From: Actinomadura harenae
Lineage (GTDB): Bacteria; Actinomycetota; Actinomycetes; Streptosporangiales; Streptosporangiaceae
DNA length: 64,000 bases
Direction of reading: 5' to 3'
Assembly (NCBI RefSeq): GCF_003696215.1
Contig: NZ_RFFG01000001.1
Coordinates: 62,001 to 126,000, forward strand
The position numbers and the translations under genes are program-made. Shown here piece after piece: positions 1 through 8,744 of the stretch; positions within the stretch are counted from its first letter, which is position 1, and every line of letters starts with the position of its first letter. A model generated the notes under the pieces. That model ran no database searches. It worked only from the letters and a program-made list of their open reading frames with translations, and was not told the DNA's origin.

Positions 1-750
1 ACCCTTGAGGCAGGCGGCCAGCAGGTCCACGGTCACCGGAAGCTCATGGACGATCCGGCTCCGCCGCTCCCGTTCGTCCGCCTTCCCCAGGTTCGCCGAC
101 CACCGGGTGAGCACCACCCCCACGACAGTGCCGACGATCCATCCTCCCGAGCCTCCGACCACCCACACCACGACCAGCGCCGGTACCAACGCCGCCGCGC
201 CCCGAAGCACCCGATCTCGCTCCACACCCACCGAGGCAGAGTTTCCGGCAGCGGACACTGAGCCGCTCCCAGCGGCGCCAGCACGGGCAGACCTCCAGAG
301 CCGGCCGCGAGCCCTCCCTCCTCGATCCGTGCCTCGGCCGGCCCGCCATCCCACCCCCACTGGTAAGGACCAGCCACTTCGCCCTTGTGCCCCGCCCCGC
401 CCTCCTCCCGACCACCGAAGCGCCGCACTGGCAGCACCTTGAGCGGCCGCATTACGGGGCGTCACGGAACCCAAGCCGCGATGAACGTTCTCGACGCCGA
501 AGCTTCTGAAGCCCGTACCAGCGCGGGCCATCACCAGCACAGGAGATGAGCCTTGACCGGGTCTTCGCCGCCGAAGCACATCCCGGGGCAGGTTCCTTCG
601 CGCCGAGCGTCCGCTCGCCTGCCTTGGTTCACCCCGCTCCCCAACTCCGTTGGACGAACGAACGGATGCAAGCCGACGAGCCGCCGTCCGAGACGGCTTC
701 GTAGCCAGGTAGGCGCTGGTCGCGAAGCAGAGAACCGCTATCCACAGCAT
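1..750 (-). CDS. tadC: TadC-like type II secretion F-family membrane protein, N-terminal part
   Basis: This gene runs off the left edge; 250 codons are visible. I chose ATG 750 because GGGAG lies a few bases upstream and the frame stays open to base 1. The protein starts with a hydrophobic segment (MLWIAVLCFATSAYLA), followed by a long low-complexity linker rich in Arg, Gly and Ala. Two hydrophobic stretches around residues 180-215 precede a conserved cytoplasmic start (HELPVTVDLLAACLKG) typical of TadB/TadC/GspF inner-membrane platform proteins of Flp pilus machines. The F-domain proper is outside the window. In most actinobacterial tad loci tadC follows tadB closely; here about 790 bp separate them. 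The linker looks less conserved than the ends, and a hidden frameshift there cannot be excluded. Confidence 0.7.
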   Translation of the reverse strand, partial: MLWIAVLCFATSAYLATKPSRTAARRLASVRSSNGVGERGEPRQASGRSARRNLPRDVLRRRRPGQGSSPVLVMARAGTGFRSFGVENVHRGLGSVTPRNAAAQGAASAALRWSGGGRGGAQGRSGWSLPVGVGWRAGRGTDRGGRARGRLWRSARAGAAGSGSVSAAGNSASVGVERDRVLRGAAALVPALVVVWVVGGSGGWIVGTVVGVVLTRWSANLGKADERERRSRIVHELPVTVDLLAACLKG

Positions 751-1543
751 GTGTACTCCCGACTGATGTAGTCGTTGATCTGAAGACAAACGCGCACACC
801 ACAGCCGAACAGGGCCCGCCTCAACCCACCCGAGTGCACGGTCGGCGGCTCAGCAGCGGATGGCTGCTCGCCTCAACGAACCCCGCGCCGGCTCCGCGAA
901 TCGGGGCAAACGCCGCCCCGCACGACGTCCCGACGACGCAAAAGGCACAGCGCACAGGTGTGAAGCACGGCATCACGCACTGACTTGGGGCCTGGCATCA
1001 AAGTCGGATGCCGACGTCATCGGCGTTCGGCGAGCAAACTGGTCCGCTGCGCCGATCGGACGAGGTCACCCGCGCTACGTCCCCCACGTCGTCCCGGCGG
1101 GCGGTCCAGGCGCCTACGTCCCGGTTCCTCGCTTCACGTTCCTCCTTCCGCAGGTTCGCAGGCGTCGCCCCTGCCGTGGATTGACTGCATGGGCTTGGCA
1201 GCCCAGCGCCCGAGCCAGCACCGCGCCCTGCCAGCCAGCCCCAGCGGCGCGGCCTGACGCGGCCTGGCTTCGCCATGCCATGCATCGCCTGTAACGTCCC
1301 CTACGTGTCGGGCGGGGTGGCGTCTGTGGTCACGGTCCGGCACCGCCGTCCGCGTTGTGGCCTGATGTCGTGGGCTGGGGGCCGGGCCTGTGACGAGGTT
1401 CGATGCCGCGTTCCGTTCGTGTTGCCTCGTGGCGTGCTGGTACGGGTGCGGAGGGGCGTGTGGCGTCGGGGTCGCGCGTGAGGGTGGGTGGGCGGGTTCG
1501 GTGGTGGGTGGTCATGGGGGCTCCGGTTGGGGTGTGTCGGTGG
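751..1543. other. Gene-free stretch between tadB and tadC
   Basis: About 790 bp with no convincing coding sequence on either strand. Short open frames here are Arg/Pro/Gly-rich, lack ribosome binding sites and resemble no family I know. tadB and tadC are normally adjacent, so this may be a decayed gene or a region carrying a promoter for tadC. I see no clear promoter, repeat or terminator. Confidence 0.5.
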
Positions 1544-2257
1544 TCAGGGGTGGGTGGCGGCTTTGGTGGCCAGGTGGTGGGTCCAGTAGAGGCCGGTGGC
1601 GTCCAGGGCCAGGGCGGTGGTCAGGCAGGCCAGGCCGGGTGGGGTCGTGAGGAGGTAGGGGAGGGGGTTGGTGCCCAGGGCCGTGGCCATGGCCAGGCCC
1701 AGGAGGGGGAGGACGGCGAGGAGGCGGGCCGTGGCTCTTGGAGCGGCCAGGTGGACGGCGACCTCCTGCCGTTGGGTTTCCTCGTCGCGGAGGGCGGCGG
1801 CCAGGCCGTCCAGGACGGTGGCCAGGGTGCCGCCTCGTTCGGCGCCCAGGCGCCAGGTCGCGGCCAGGAGTCTCAGTGACTCCGCGCCTGGTCGGGTGGC
1901 GGCGAGGTGTTCCAGGTGGTGGGTGGGGTCGTGGTGCGGCGGGGCGCGTAAGGCCCTGGCCAGGGGAGGGCTCAGAACGGCGGCCGTCGCGGAGAAGGCC
2001 TCCTCGGGGGTTCGACCCGCGGTGAGTTCGGCGGCCATGCCTTCGCAGAGTTCGACCGCGGACGCTCGCCATCGAGCGGGGGCCCGGCGTTGGTCAAGCA
2101 CGGCCGTGCGGGTGCTGGACGCCCGGCTGAGCAGGGTTGAGATCCGCGTGGGCGCCGTGGGTGACGGAAGGGCTCGTTGCAGGCGGACGGACGCCTCGGA
2201 CGGGCCGTAGAACAGCCAGGCGGCCAGGGCGGCGCAGATCATGGCGGCGGTCACCAT
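1544..2257 (-). CDS. tadB: TadB-like type II secretion F-family membrane protein
   Basis: 237 residues. The gene starts at ATG 2257 (GTG 2254 is possible), overlapping the end of tadA (stop 2253-2251), as expected for translational coupling. An N-terminal membrane segment (MVTAAMICAALAAWLFYG) is followed by a cytoplasmic region with the F-family features ELCEGMAAELTAGRTPEEAF and LAATWRLGAERGGTLATVLDGLA. Two C-terminal membrane helices follow (near ATARLLAVLPLLGLAMATAL and the final 30 residues). The family forms the inner-membrane platform turned by the TadA ATPase. It is slightly short for TadB but has all its parts. Because tadA upstream is interrupted, it may no longer be expressed with its partner. 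Confidence 0.8.
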   Translation of the reverse strand: MVTAAMICAALAAWLFYGPSEASVRLQRALPSPTAPTRISTLLSRASSTRTAVLDQRRAPARWRASAVELCEGMAAELTAGRTPEEAFSATAAVLSPPLARALRAPPHHDPTHHLEHLAATRPGAESLRLLAATWRLGAERGGTLATVLDGLAAALRDEETQRQEVAVHLAAPRATARLLAVLPLLGLAMATALGTNPLPYLLTTPPGLACLTTALALDATGLYWTHHLATKAATHP

Positions 2258-2562
2258 GGCAGTGGCCAATGCGGGTGGAGCAGGCGGGACAGAGCCGGGG
2301 CCGCTTCGGACGGCGCGAAGACGCCGGACGGGGTGACGGTCACGGCGGGAACGGCGGTGACCAGGCCGTCGGGCGCGCGCTCGAGGACGCAGATCTCGGC
2401 CACGTGGCGTCTGCCGGTGCCCGGGGTTCTGACCAGGTGGACGACCACGTCGAGCGCCGCGGCGAGCTGGCTGTGGACCCCCTCGCGGCTCAACCCCGCG
2501 GCGCAGGCCAGGGCTTCGAGACGAGCGGGGACGTCGGTCGCGGCGTTCGCGTGCAGGGTGCC
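2251..2562 (-). pseudogene. tadA: TadA ATPase, C-terminal fragment (3' part of a split gene)
   Basis: This fragment continues the TadA protein from the His box onward: CGTLHANAATDVPARLEALA, then a regulatory C-terminus ending in HPHWPLPW. Its other half lies at 6711-7569. Joining the two at the shared TGCC restores an uninterrupted frame reading GHEGGCGTLHAN, the usual actinobacterial TadA His box. The insertion therefore disrupts the gene without loss of coding bases. With no upstream start of its own, this fragment is probably not translated as a functional ATPase. Confidence 0.85.
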
Positions 2563-2566
2563 TTCT

Positions 2567-2574
2567 CTGAACTA
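2567..2574 (+). repeat. Left terminal inverted octamer of the Tn554-like element
   Basis: CTGAACTA lies four bases inside the left TGCC. Its inverted copy lies six bases inside the right TGCC (6697-6704). It is a probable recombinase core-binding arm. Confidence 0.55.
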
Positions 2575-2610
2575 AGTGTTGATCTTGCCTCTGTCGGTTG
2601 AGCTGGCTGT

Positions 2611-2865
2611 TCAGAGGATTCCGATGGCGTAGGGCAGGTCCAGGGCCGTCATTCGGCGGCCCGAGTCGGTCTCTTCTTCGGCGCAGCTCGTGATGATGTT
2701 GGCCAGGGCGAGCTGCTGTGGTGCGGGAAGGGCCTCCATGAGCGTCGCGACGGGTTCGAGCAACCTCATGGCGGTCTCGGGCTCGATGTCCTCGTCGTCG
2801 GCGAGGTCGATGCCGACCAGCAGTTCGGTGAGCGCCTTGGCCAGGACGTGTTCGAGGTCGGTCAT
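2611..2865 (-). CDS. tnpC: Small acidic TnpC-like protein of the Tn554-like element
   Basis: 84 residues. The start ATG (2865-2863) overlaps the stop of the upstream recombinase as ATGA, so translation is probably coupled. The protein is acidic and predicted helical (LVGIDLADDEDIEPETAMRL, then LALANIITSCAEEETDSGRR). It has no enzyme motif. Position and size match the third, accessory gene of Tn554-type elements; in Tn554 TnpC affects orientation and frequency of transposition. Sequence similarity to Tn554 TnpC is not evident by eye, so the name rests on context. Confidence 0.6.
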   Translation of the reverse strand: MTDLEHVLAKALTELLVGIDLADDEDIEPETAMRLLEPVATLMEALPAPQQLALANIITSCAEEETDSGRRMTALDLPYAIGIL

Positions 2866-5357
2866 CAGTCGGGTTTCCTGGTCTGGTCGCGCGGGAGGGT
2901 GGCGGTGCGTCCGGCGACCTCACGGAAAGTTGGCATGCCGAGGTTGGGAGCGCCGGCGTGTTTCGCGCGGGCGTCGAGTTGGGCGAGCTTCCCTTTGGCT
3001 GCGGCGAGGGTGACTCCGAGCTGTTCGAGGTCGCCGAGCCAGCCGTGCTCCTCCGCTTCAGTGATGCGTTCGACGAGGTTGTCGTGGATCCGTTCCAGCC
3101 GGGGCCGCTCGTTGGGGTCCATTCGAAGGAGAGGGCAGCGAACGCAGGCGTGTTCGTGCTCGCAGCTCGTCCCATAGGCTCGCCCGCAGTCGCCGAGCGC
3201 GAGCTTGCGGCGAACGAAGTGGCTGAGGAATTCCTCCCATTCATCATCGGTCGGAGTGCGGTATTCCTCGCTAGGGCGCGTGGCCCGGCGGCGGGAGATG
3301 AAGGATCGGTGACCGTTGATGACCTCTTGGGGATAGACGGTGTGATAGCCCATGGTCGTATCGAGCGACTTGTGCCCCAAGATCAACTGAATAATGTGGG
3401 GTGGCATCCCATTCAAAATCGCTTCTGTTGTGAAGATTCTTCGAAAGTCATGGGGCTGGAACTGCAAGGGCTGCCCGGCGGCGTCGGTGAGTCCGCTGAC
3501 CAACAGAAGCTCGTTGAGAACCTTGCGGACCATGCTCTGGGTGAGGGGACGGTTCTGGTCCCCTGTCCGCCATTGGAACAGGATGGGCATCGGTGGGTTC
3601 CAGGTCTTCTCGCCGTTGTCACGGCTGACGACCAACGGAACCGCGCCCGTGCGGTCGCGAACCCGGGAAACGATCGTGGCGAGGACGTCGGCAAGCTCGA
3701 TATCGACGACGAGAAGACGCTCCTGGTCCGTCTTCGACGGAGCGATGTGGAGCAAGGGGATGAGCTCACCGGTGTCGGGGACGACGTATTGGGTGATGCT
3801 GTGATGGCTGATCTCCAGCAGCTCTTCGATGCGGACGCCGGTGTGCCGCAGGACTTCGACTGTCGCCCAAGCCCAGAACGCCCGGTTCTCGGCCATGGCG
3901 AGGTTCCGCCGGCGGCCGGTCGAGTCGAAGGCGACGTCGGTGCCTTCGCGTTGGGGGTTCTTCTCCCCAGCTGCCTTGGTGAAGGTCTCGCCCAGGACGG
4001 TGAACGTCTGGCCGGGTGCGGCGTTGCGGAGCGCGTCGACCCGGGCCTGGGCATCGACTCGCTGCTGGTAGGCGATCTCGGCCAGGGCTGCCAGGTTGGG
4101 TAGCCGTTCGCGAGTGCGCTGGTCCATGCGGGACTTTCGGCCCGAGTAGTACTTCGTGCTGGAGATCTCTGCCACGGAGATCGGGCTGGGCGCGGCCCAG
4201 GGGCCCCAGCGGGCAGGGTCTTCCGTCGACCACTGGGCGATGTCGAGGTAGAACCCCCGGATATAGGTCAGGGTGTCGATGTAGCTGGCTCGTGGGCTGG
4301 TGACCTCGCGAACGCTCCCGTCGGGTTGTCGTCGACGAACGGTCTTGACCTTCAGCCGGGCCTTCCAGGCCGCAATGACTTCGGGGGGCAGCCGCAGGGA
4401 GTCGGCTCCTGAATAGTGGGTCTCGATGTTCTTCCAGAAGAGCAGGGCCAAGGACCGTGAGAGATGATTCAGGCTGTTGTAGTCGAGGACCGGTTGGCGC
4501 TCGTTCAGATAGTCGACGATCAGGTCGCGGACGGGCCCGCACTCGAGGGCATACCGATCCACCAGCTGCGCCGGACTCACCTGCGCCGTGTGCGCTGTCA
4601 CATGTCGCAACGTGGGTGGCGCATCCTCAGGAAAGCGCCCCTCTCCTTGAAGCAGGTCGTAGAAAAAGGTAAGGCCCGAGCCGCCTTGAGTGCGAGTCCG
4701 GCTCTCGACGTCGCGAAGCTCAAGGCAGTCACCAACCGTGATGTCGGCGATCGTGCCGCCTTTGGCCGCCAGGATCGTGGCGATCTTGAGAAGGGCTTCA
4801 TGCCCGCGTTTCTCGCGGACTCCTTGGCGGTCCAGTGCGGCCTGCAGCTCAGCGAATCCGGCAGGATCCCGGTAGGTGATCATTGCGCGCCGCCAGTAAC
4901 GGGATCGCACGATCGTCGATAGCCACTCCGTATCCGGCCGGAATACTTCCGCGCAAACCAGCCAGAGGAGCCCCGATTGGAGGGCTCCTTCGCCCGGTGG
5001 CATTCCTTGGAAGGCCAGCCAGGTGCGGCATTCTTCTTCCCATCCTCGGCCCAGGGCATGAGCGGGTGCCGCGTGCCAGCGCTCTTGCCATGTCGCGCCG
5101 GGGAAGGTCTCGAGCCAGAGCAGGAGCCTCTGGGCTCCGCGTCGCCTCTGGTCGTGAGTGCTTCCAGGTGCTCGATGGGGATGCTGGTCCATGTGGTCGA
5201 TGATCTGTTGCATGGATTGCGTGGTTTCCGGCCAGATGGCCGAGGGCTGCCGAGCAGGGAACCTCGCCCGCAGATTCTTGATCGTCTCGCCGACCAGGAA
5301 CGATCGGGGTTCCGACTTCACCAGCAGCTGGTCCAGACCCTGGGGCTGGGCTGTCAT
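2865..5357 (-). CDS. tnpB: Large tyrosine recombinase, TnpB-like
   Basis: 830 residues. I start it at ATG 5357, which overlaps the stop of the upstream recombinase as ATGA; the frame is open further upstream but would overlap that gene. Residues 1-480 form a long N-terminal region. The catalytic domain shows R509 (HTGVRIEELLEI), H636-x-x-R639 (QPHDFRRIF), H662 (LGHKSLDTTMGYH) and the likely nucleophile Y671. After the catalytic domain comes a Cys/His cluster (C724, C732, H734, H736, C738, C741), probably a zinc-binding module, and a coiled helical tail. TnpB of Tn554 is also the larger of two recombinases acting together. It should act with the 5354-6637 product in cutting and rejoining the element ends. 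Confidence 0.85.
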   Translation of the reverse strand: MTAQPQGLDQLLVKSEPRSFLVGETIKNLRARFPARQPSAIWPETTQSMQQIIDHMDQHPHRAPGSTHDQRRRGAQRLLLWLETFPGATWQERWHAAPAHALGRGWEEECRTWLAFQGMPPGEGALQSGLLWLVCAEVFRPDTEWLSTIVRSRYWRRAMITYRDPAGFAELQAALDRQGVREKRGHEALLKIATILAAKGGTIADITVGDCLELRDVESRTRTQGGSGLTFFYDLLQGEGRFPEDAPPTLRHVTAHTAQVSPAQLVDRYALECGPVRDLIVDYLNERQPVLDYNSLNHLSRSLALLFWKNIETHYSGADSLRLPPEVIAAWKARLKVKTVRRRQPDGSVREVTSPRASYIDTLTYIRGFYLDIAQWSTEDPARWGPWAAPSPISVAEISSTKYYSGRKSRMDQRTRERLPNLAALAEIAYQQRVDAQARVDALRNAAPGQTFTVLGETFTKAAGEKNPQREGTDVAFDSTGRRRNLAMAENRAFWAWATVEVLRHTGVRIEELLEISHHSITQYVVPDTGELIPLLHIAPSKTDQERLLVVDIELADVLATIVSRVRDRTGAVPLVVSRDNGEKTWNPPMPILFQWRTGDQNRPLTQSMVRKVLNELLLVSGLTDAAGQPLQFQPHDFRRIFTTEAILNGMPPHIIQLILGHKSLDTTMGYHTVYPQEVINGHRSFISRRRATRPSEEYRTPTDDEWEEFLSHFVRRKLALGDCGRAYGTSCEHEHACVRCPLLRMDPNERPRLERIHDNLVERITEAEEHGWLGDLEQLGVTLAAAKGKLAQLDARAKHAGAPNLGMPTFREVAGRTATLPRDQTRKPD

Positions 5358-6637
5358 GAGTTCCGTCCGAAGAGGATGTCGAGGGATCGAGGGTCGTAGC
5401 CGGGGGCTGGAGGCGGAGCCGCGGAGGGAGCCCTCCGTTGCCGTTGGGCGTGGTGGGCACGGGCTCGGGCGATCACCTCGTCCTGGTCCGGGGTGGTGTA
5501 GAGCTGAGTGGTGCTCAGGCTCGCGTGGCCGAGGATCTCCTGGACGTCGGTGATCGGCATGTTGGGGTCTTGCGCCATCCGCCAAGCTCCGGTGTGCCGC
5601 ATGTCGTGGATCGTCCAGTCGGAGCCCAGCAAGATCTGCGCGCGGATGAACATGGCTCGAGCGGCGTGGTAACTGAGCTGCCGGAACGGGCGGCGGAGGG
5701 TCAACCACAACGGAACCTCGCGGCCGCGAGGGGCATCCAGCCGCCAGAGCTCCTGCTGATAGATCCGCAGCCAGACGAACGCGTCCGGCGAGGCCGGCAG
5801 CCACTGCAACTCCCCGCTGCCCTTACGGATCACACCGATCAGCTGGTCTCCAGGCTTCACCCGGTCCTGCGGGACGGTCAGCAGCTCGGTGGCGCGGGCT
5901 GCGGATGAGACCCAGAACGCCAGGAGCGCCCGGTCACGGTTGTAGTTGAGGCCGGCGAAGACCTCGTCGAACTTGTCGTCCGGGATCCGGCGGGGAACCC
6001 TCTTCGGGACCCGAGGCCGATAGCGGCCCGCCTGCTCGTTCTTGAACGGCTCCATCGGGTTGTGGTGAGCGTTGGCGCGACCAGCTCGCCGCGATCGACT
6101 CAGAGGGAAGGGATTGATGATCGGACCAGTCCCCGACTCGAGGTGGAAGCTGTAGAACCCACGCAGCACCGTCTCGGCGTGCGCTCTCGACGCCTTCGAG
6201 AACTTCCGGCCCGGCCGCGTCTTCCCGGTCACCAGATTCACCGGCCCGGTCTTCGACCTCCCCCTAGCCAAGCCCCGATCATCGGTGGCGTCAGCCTGGC
6301 CCTCTCGCCGCCAGTGCGTCCGCGGCGGCTTGTCCGCGATCGCCATCCACCGAGTGAAGTCCCGTCCCTCGACCGGAGTCGCCCGGTTCCACGGAACGCC
6401 GACGGCCGCCAGCCACCTCCACCACAACAACAGGTCGTTTCCGTACGACTTGAGCGTCGACTCAGCCTTGTCCTGGGCCTGCAACTCGCTGAAGAACACC
6501 GCGACCGGCTCGACAACCGCACCCTCAGCATCCAGTAGCCGGAACGGCTCCCATGGGTCACCCGTAGCAACGAGCCGACCGACGGCACGCACCGCCATCC
6601 CCGCAAGACACCGCGGGCCGTCCCCTTCATTGACCAC
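5354..6637 (-). CDS. tnpA: Tyrosine recombinase, TnpA-like
   Basis: 427 residues with a complete tyrosine recombinase fold: an N-terminal SAM-like DNA-binding part (FFSELQAQDKAESTLKSYGN, residues 49-68) and a catalytic domain with R248, H344-x-x-R347, H371 and Y380 (LGHASLSTTQLYT). It is first in the three-gene operon and about 75 bp from the right element end, so its promoter must lie in that short AT-rich segment. The stop overlaps the next start (ATGA at 5357-5354). ATG 6637 is the first start; a later start near Met14 is possible. It is likely the first recombinase subunit of the element. Confidence 0.85.
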   Translation of the reverse strand: MVNEGDGPRCLAGMAVRAVGRLVATGDPWEPFRLLDAEGAVVEPVAVFFSELQAQDKAESTLKSYGNDLLLWWRWLAAVGVPWNRATPVEGRDFTRWMAIADKPPRTHWRREGQADATDDRGLARGRSKTGPVNLVTGKTRPGRKFSKASRAHAETVLRGFYSFHLESGTGPIINPFPLSRSRRAGRANAHHNPMEPFKNEQAGRYRPRVPKRVPRRIPDDKFDEVFAGLNYNRDRALLAFWVSSAARATELLTVPQDRVKPGDQLIGVIRKGSGELQWLPASPDAFVWLRIYQQELWRLDAPRGREVPLWLTLRRPFRQLSYHAARAMFIRAQILLGSDWTIHDMRHTGAWRMAQDPNMPITDVQEILGHASLSTTQLYTTPDQDEVIARARAHHAQRQRRAPSAAPPPAPGYDPRSLDILFGRNS

Positions 6638-6696
6638 GGCGCGGACGTTAGCAACGGAACAGCAGAAGCGCCTGTGACCTGGAAAAACTCTCTTTG

Positions 6697-6704
6697 TAGT
6701 TCAG
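6697..6704 (-). repeat. Right terminal inverted octamer of the Tn554-like element
   Basis: TAGTTCAG is the reverse complement of CTGAACTA at 2567-2574. It sits six bases inside the right TGCC, in a locally AT-rich stretch (6680-6710) that may also hold the tnpA promoter. Confidence 0.55.
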
Positions 6705-6710
6705 TTAACT

Positions 6711-7569
6711 TGCCGCAGCCGCCTTCGTGGCCGGTGTTCAGGGCGCCCAGGAGGTCGACCACCTCGGCGCCCCGGACCTCGCCCACGACCAGCCGGTCGG
6801 GACGCATGCGCAGGGCCTGCCGGACGAGCTGGTGCAGCGTCACGCCGCCCGCGCCCTCGACGTTCGGTGGTCGTGTCTCCAGCCGGACGACATGGGGATG
6901 GTCGGGGCTCAGCTCGGCGGAGTCTTCGACCAGCAGCAGGCGCTCGGACGGGTCGGCCAGGCCGAGCAGGCAGCTCAGCAGTGTCGTCTTGCCCGTGCCG
7001 GTGCCTCCACTGATCAGGAACGCCACACGGGCCTTGACCAGCGCGCCGAGCAGGACCGCTCCTTCGGGAGGGACGGTCGCGCTCGCGACCAGCTCATCCA
7101 GGGTGAAGGCGCGACGGCGGGGCAGCCGCAGGGAGAGGCAGGTGCCGTTCGGGGCCACCGGCGGCAGGACGGCGTGCAGCCGCACCCCGCCCGGCAGGCG
7201 GGCGTCGGCGTAGGGGGACGCGTCGTCCAGCCGACGGCCCGCGGCGGCGGTGAGGCGCTGAGCGAGGCGGCGCAGCGTCGCCTCGTCGGCGAAGCCGGTC
7301 GTCGTTCGGACCAGCCCGGCACCGGCGTCGACCCACACCTCTCCCGGGCCGTTGACCAGCACGTCGGTGACCTCGGGGATGCGGAGCAGCGGTTCCAGCG
7401 GGCCCGCGCCGACGAACTCGGCGCGTAACTCGTCGGCGAGGGCCAGGACCTCGCGGTCGCCGAGCAGGCGTTCTTCGGCGCGCAGAGCCGCCGCGACGCG
7501 GCCCGCCGTGGGCTCGATGCCGCCTTCGGCGAGCCTGCCGCGGACGGCCTCGGAGAACGTGCCGTTCAT
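6711..7569 (-). pseudogene. tadA: TadA secretion ATPase, N-terminal fragment (5' part of a split gene)
   Basis: This part starts at ATG 7569, just after the ssd stop, and encodes the first 286 or so residues of a TadA/VirB11-type ATPase. It has a Walker A box (SGGTGTGKTTLL), an Asp-box region (LLLVEDSAEL), a Walker B-like segment (ALRMRPDRLVVGEVRGAEVV) and the start of the His box (NTGHEGGCG). The reading frame then runs into the Tn554-like element, giving a foreign tail ending at 6238. The His box couples ATP hydrolysis to assembly in this family, so the split protein is expected to be inactive. The rest of the gene is at 2251-2562. Confidence 0.9.
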
Positions 7570-7571
7570 CG

Positions 7572-8605
7572 TCAGGCCGCCTTCACGGGAGCGGCGGGGG
7601 CCGGGGACTGCGCGTCGAGCAGGTGGTCGCAGAGGTCGCGCAGCGGGCCTCGGCGGGCTATTCGGGAGAGGCCGCCCTGTTCGAGGGCCGGAGGGACGCG
7701 GCGGTCACGGTCGAGCGTGCCCATGCTGGGCAGGTCGAGGTGCCGGGCCACCGCGTCCGGACGGAGGCCGCCGGGCGGCCGGCCACCGACGACGAGGCGG
7801 ACGTCGGCGGTCTCACGGCGCAGGAACCCGGCCAGGACGCCGGCGGCCACCGTGGCGCGGACCTCGGCGGGGACGACCAGGTAGCAGGTGTGCGCGGCGC
7901 GCAGCGCGGGACGGCCGATGTCGCCCAGGTACCGGGGGACGTCGACGACGGTCAGGTCGAAGCCGCGGGACGCCGAGTCGAGCAGGGAGCGCACGGCGCC
8001 CGGATCGACCGCCACGGGTTCGGTCTTGCCCCACGACAGGACGGACAGCTCGCCCGAGCTCGGCAGCGAGTCGCGGAGGGTGGCGGCGCTGATCCGGCCC
8101 TTTCGCTGGGCGAGGTCGGGCCAGCGCGCGCCCTCGTGGCCCTCGAGGCCGAGGAGCAGGTCGAGGCCGCCTCCGAGCGGGTCGCCGTCGACGAGGAGGG
8201 TGCGCAGGCCGTCCTGCGCGGAGCGGTGCGCCAGGGCCGCGGCCAGGACGCTCGCGCCGGCGCCGCCCCGCGAGCCCGTGACGCAGACGACGAGGCCGCG
8301 GGCGTCGGCGGGCTCGGCCGCGGCGGCCATCGCGTCGGTCAGCCAGGGTTCGTCGCCCGGCAGGACGGCGACGTCGCCCGCCCCGACGCCGAGGGCGAGG
8401 CGGTAGACGTCGGCGCCCTCGCCGGAGCGGGCGGCCTGGCCGCCGCGACGTCGGCGCCGACGAGCACGAGCGGGGCCTGGTACCAGCCCGCCCGGGCGTC
8501 GCCCACGGAGCCGGCGACCTCGGCGGGCGCGTCGGCCGCGGCGGCGAGGCGCAGCAGGTCGTCGGCGGTGGCCGGGTCTTCGGTGACGATCAGCGCGGCG
8601 GTCAT
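7572..8605 (-). pseudogene. ssd: Ssd/CpaE-like septum-site protein of the tad locus, frameshifted
   Basis: Two frames join into one Ssd-like protein. Translation from ATG 8605 (GGGGAGAG upstream) gives a receiver-like N-terminus (MTAALIVTEDPATADDLLRL, on to LVLVGADVAA). Near 8442, in a GC-only run, the conserved sequence moves to another frame (AARSGEGADVYRLALGVGAG) and continues through a ParA/MinD-like domain with a deviant P-loop (VTGSRGGAGASVLAAALA), LLVDGDPLGGGLDLLLG and VVDVPRYLG. A one-base loss explains the shift. Ssd/CpaE proteins act with Tad pili and, in mycobacteria, in septum regulation. The shift could be a true mutation or a sequencing error. Next to a disrupted tadA, real decay is plausible. 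Confidence 0.75.
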
Positions 8606-8744
8606 CGCGCTCTCCCCTCGCATCGGTGGAGTTCCACGATGCGCCGCGCGCCACGTCCGCCGGAAGCGCACTCCCGAACTGTGGATAACTTCTGTTCAGC
8701 CTGGCGAAACCACAGGTCAAGCGTTGTGTGGGGGATTTTGTGAA

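Larger units (their letters stand above)
2559..6714 (-). mobile_element. Tn554-like transposon (tnpA-tnpB-tnpC type) inserted in tadA
   Basis: The element spans about 4,152 bp. TGCC is present at both junctions (2559-2562 and 6711-6714), either a 4-bp target repeat or the crossover overlap. Just inside are inverted octamers CTGAACTA (2567-2574) and TAGTTCAG (6697-6704). It carries only three genes, all minus strand and joined by ATGA overlaps: two different tyrosine recombinases and a small acidic protein. This is the TnpA/TnpB/TnpC arrangement known from Tn554, a site-specific transposon of Gram-positive bacteria. I see no resistance or other cargo. The family assignment rests on gene order and recombinase motifs. 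The ends are defined exactly because the tadA frame is restored when the element is removed. Confidence 0.85.

Noticed and set aside
1544-3247. A 567-codon minus-strand frame joining element DNA to tadB
   Set aside because: Only the last 237 codons are TadB-like. The upstream part crosses the transposon end and lies in other frames of the recombinase and tadA genes.
2958-4103. 381-codon plus-strand frame inside the large recombinase gene
   Set aside because: It is opposite the recombinase, which has all catalytic motifs. The plus-strand product has no recognisable features.
5358-5804. Upstream extension of the large recombinase to 979 residues
   Set aside because: It would overlap the first recombinase by 450 bp. 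The ATGA overlap at 5357 gives a natural start.
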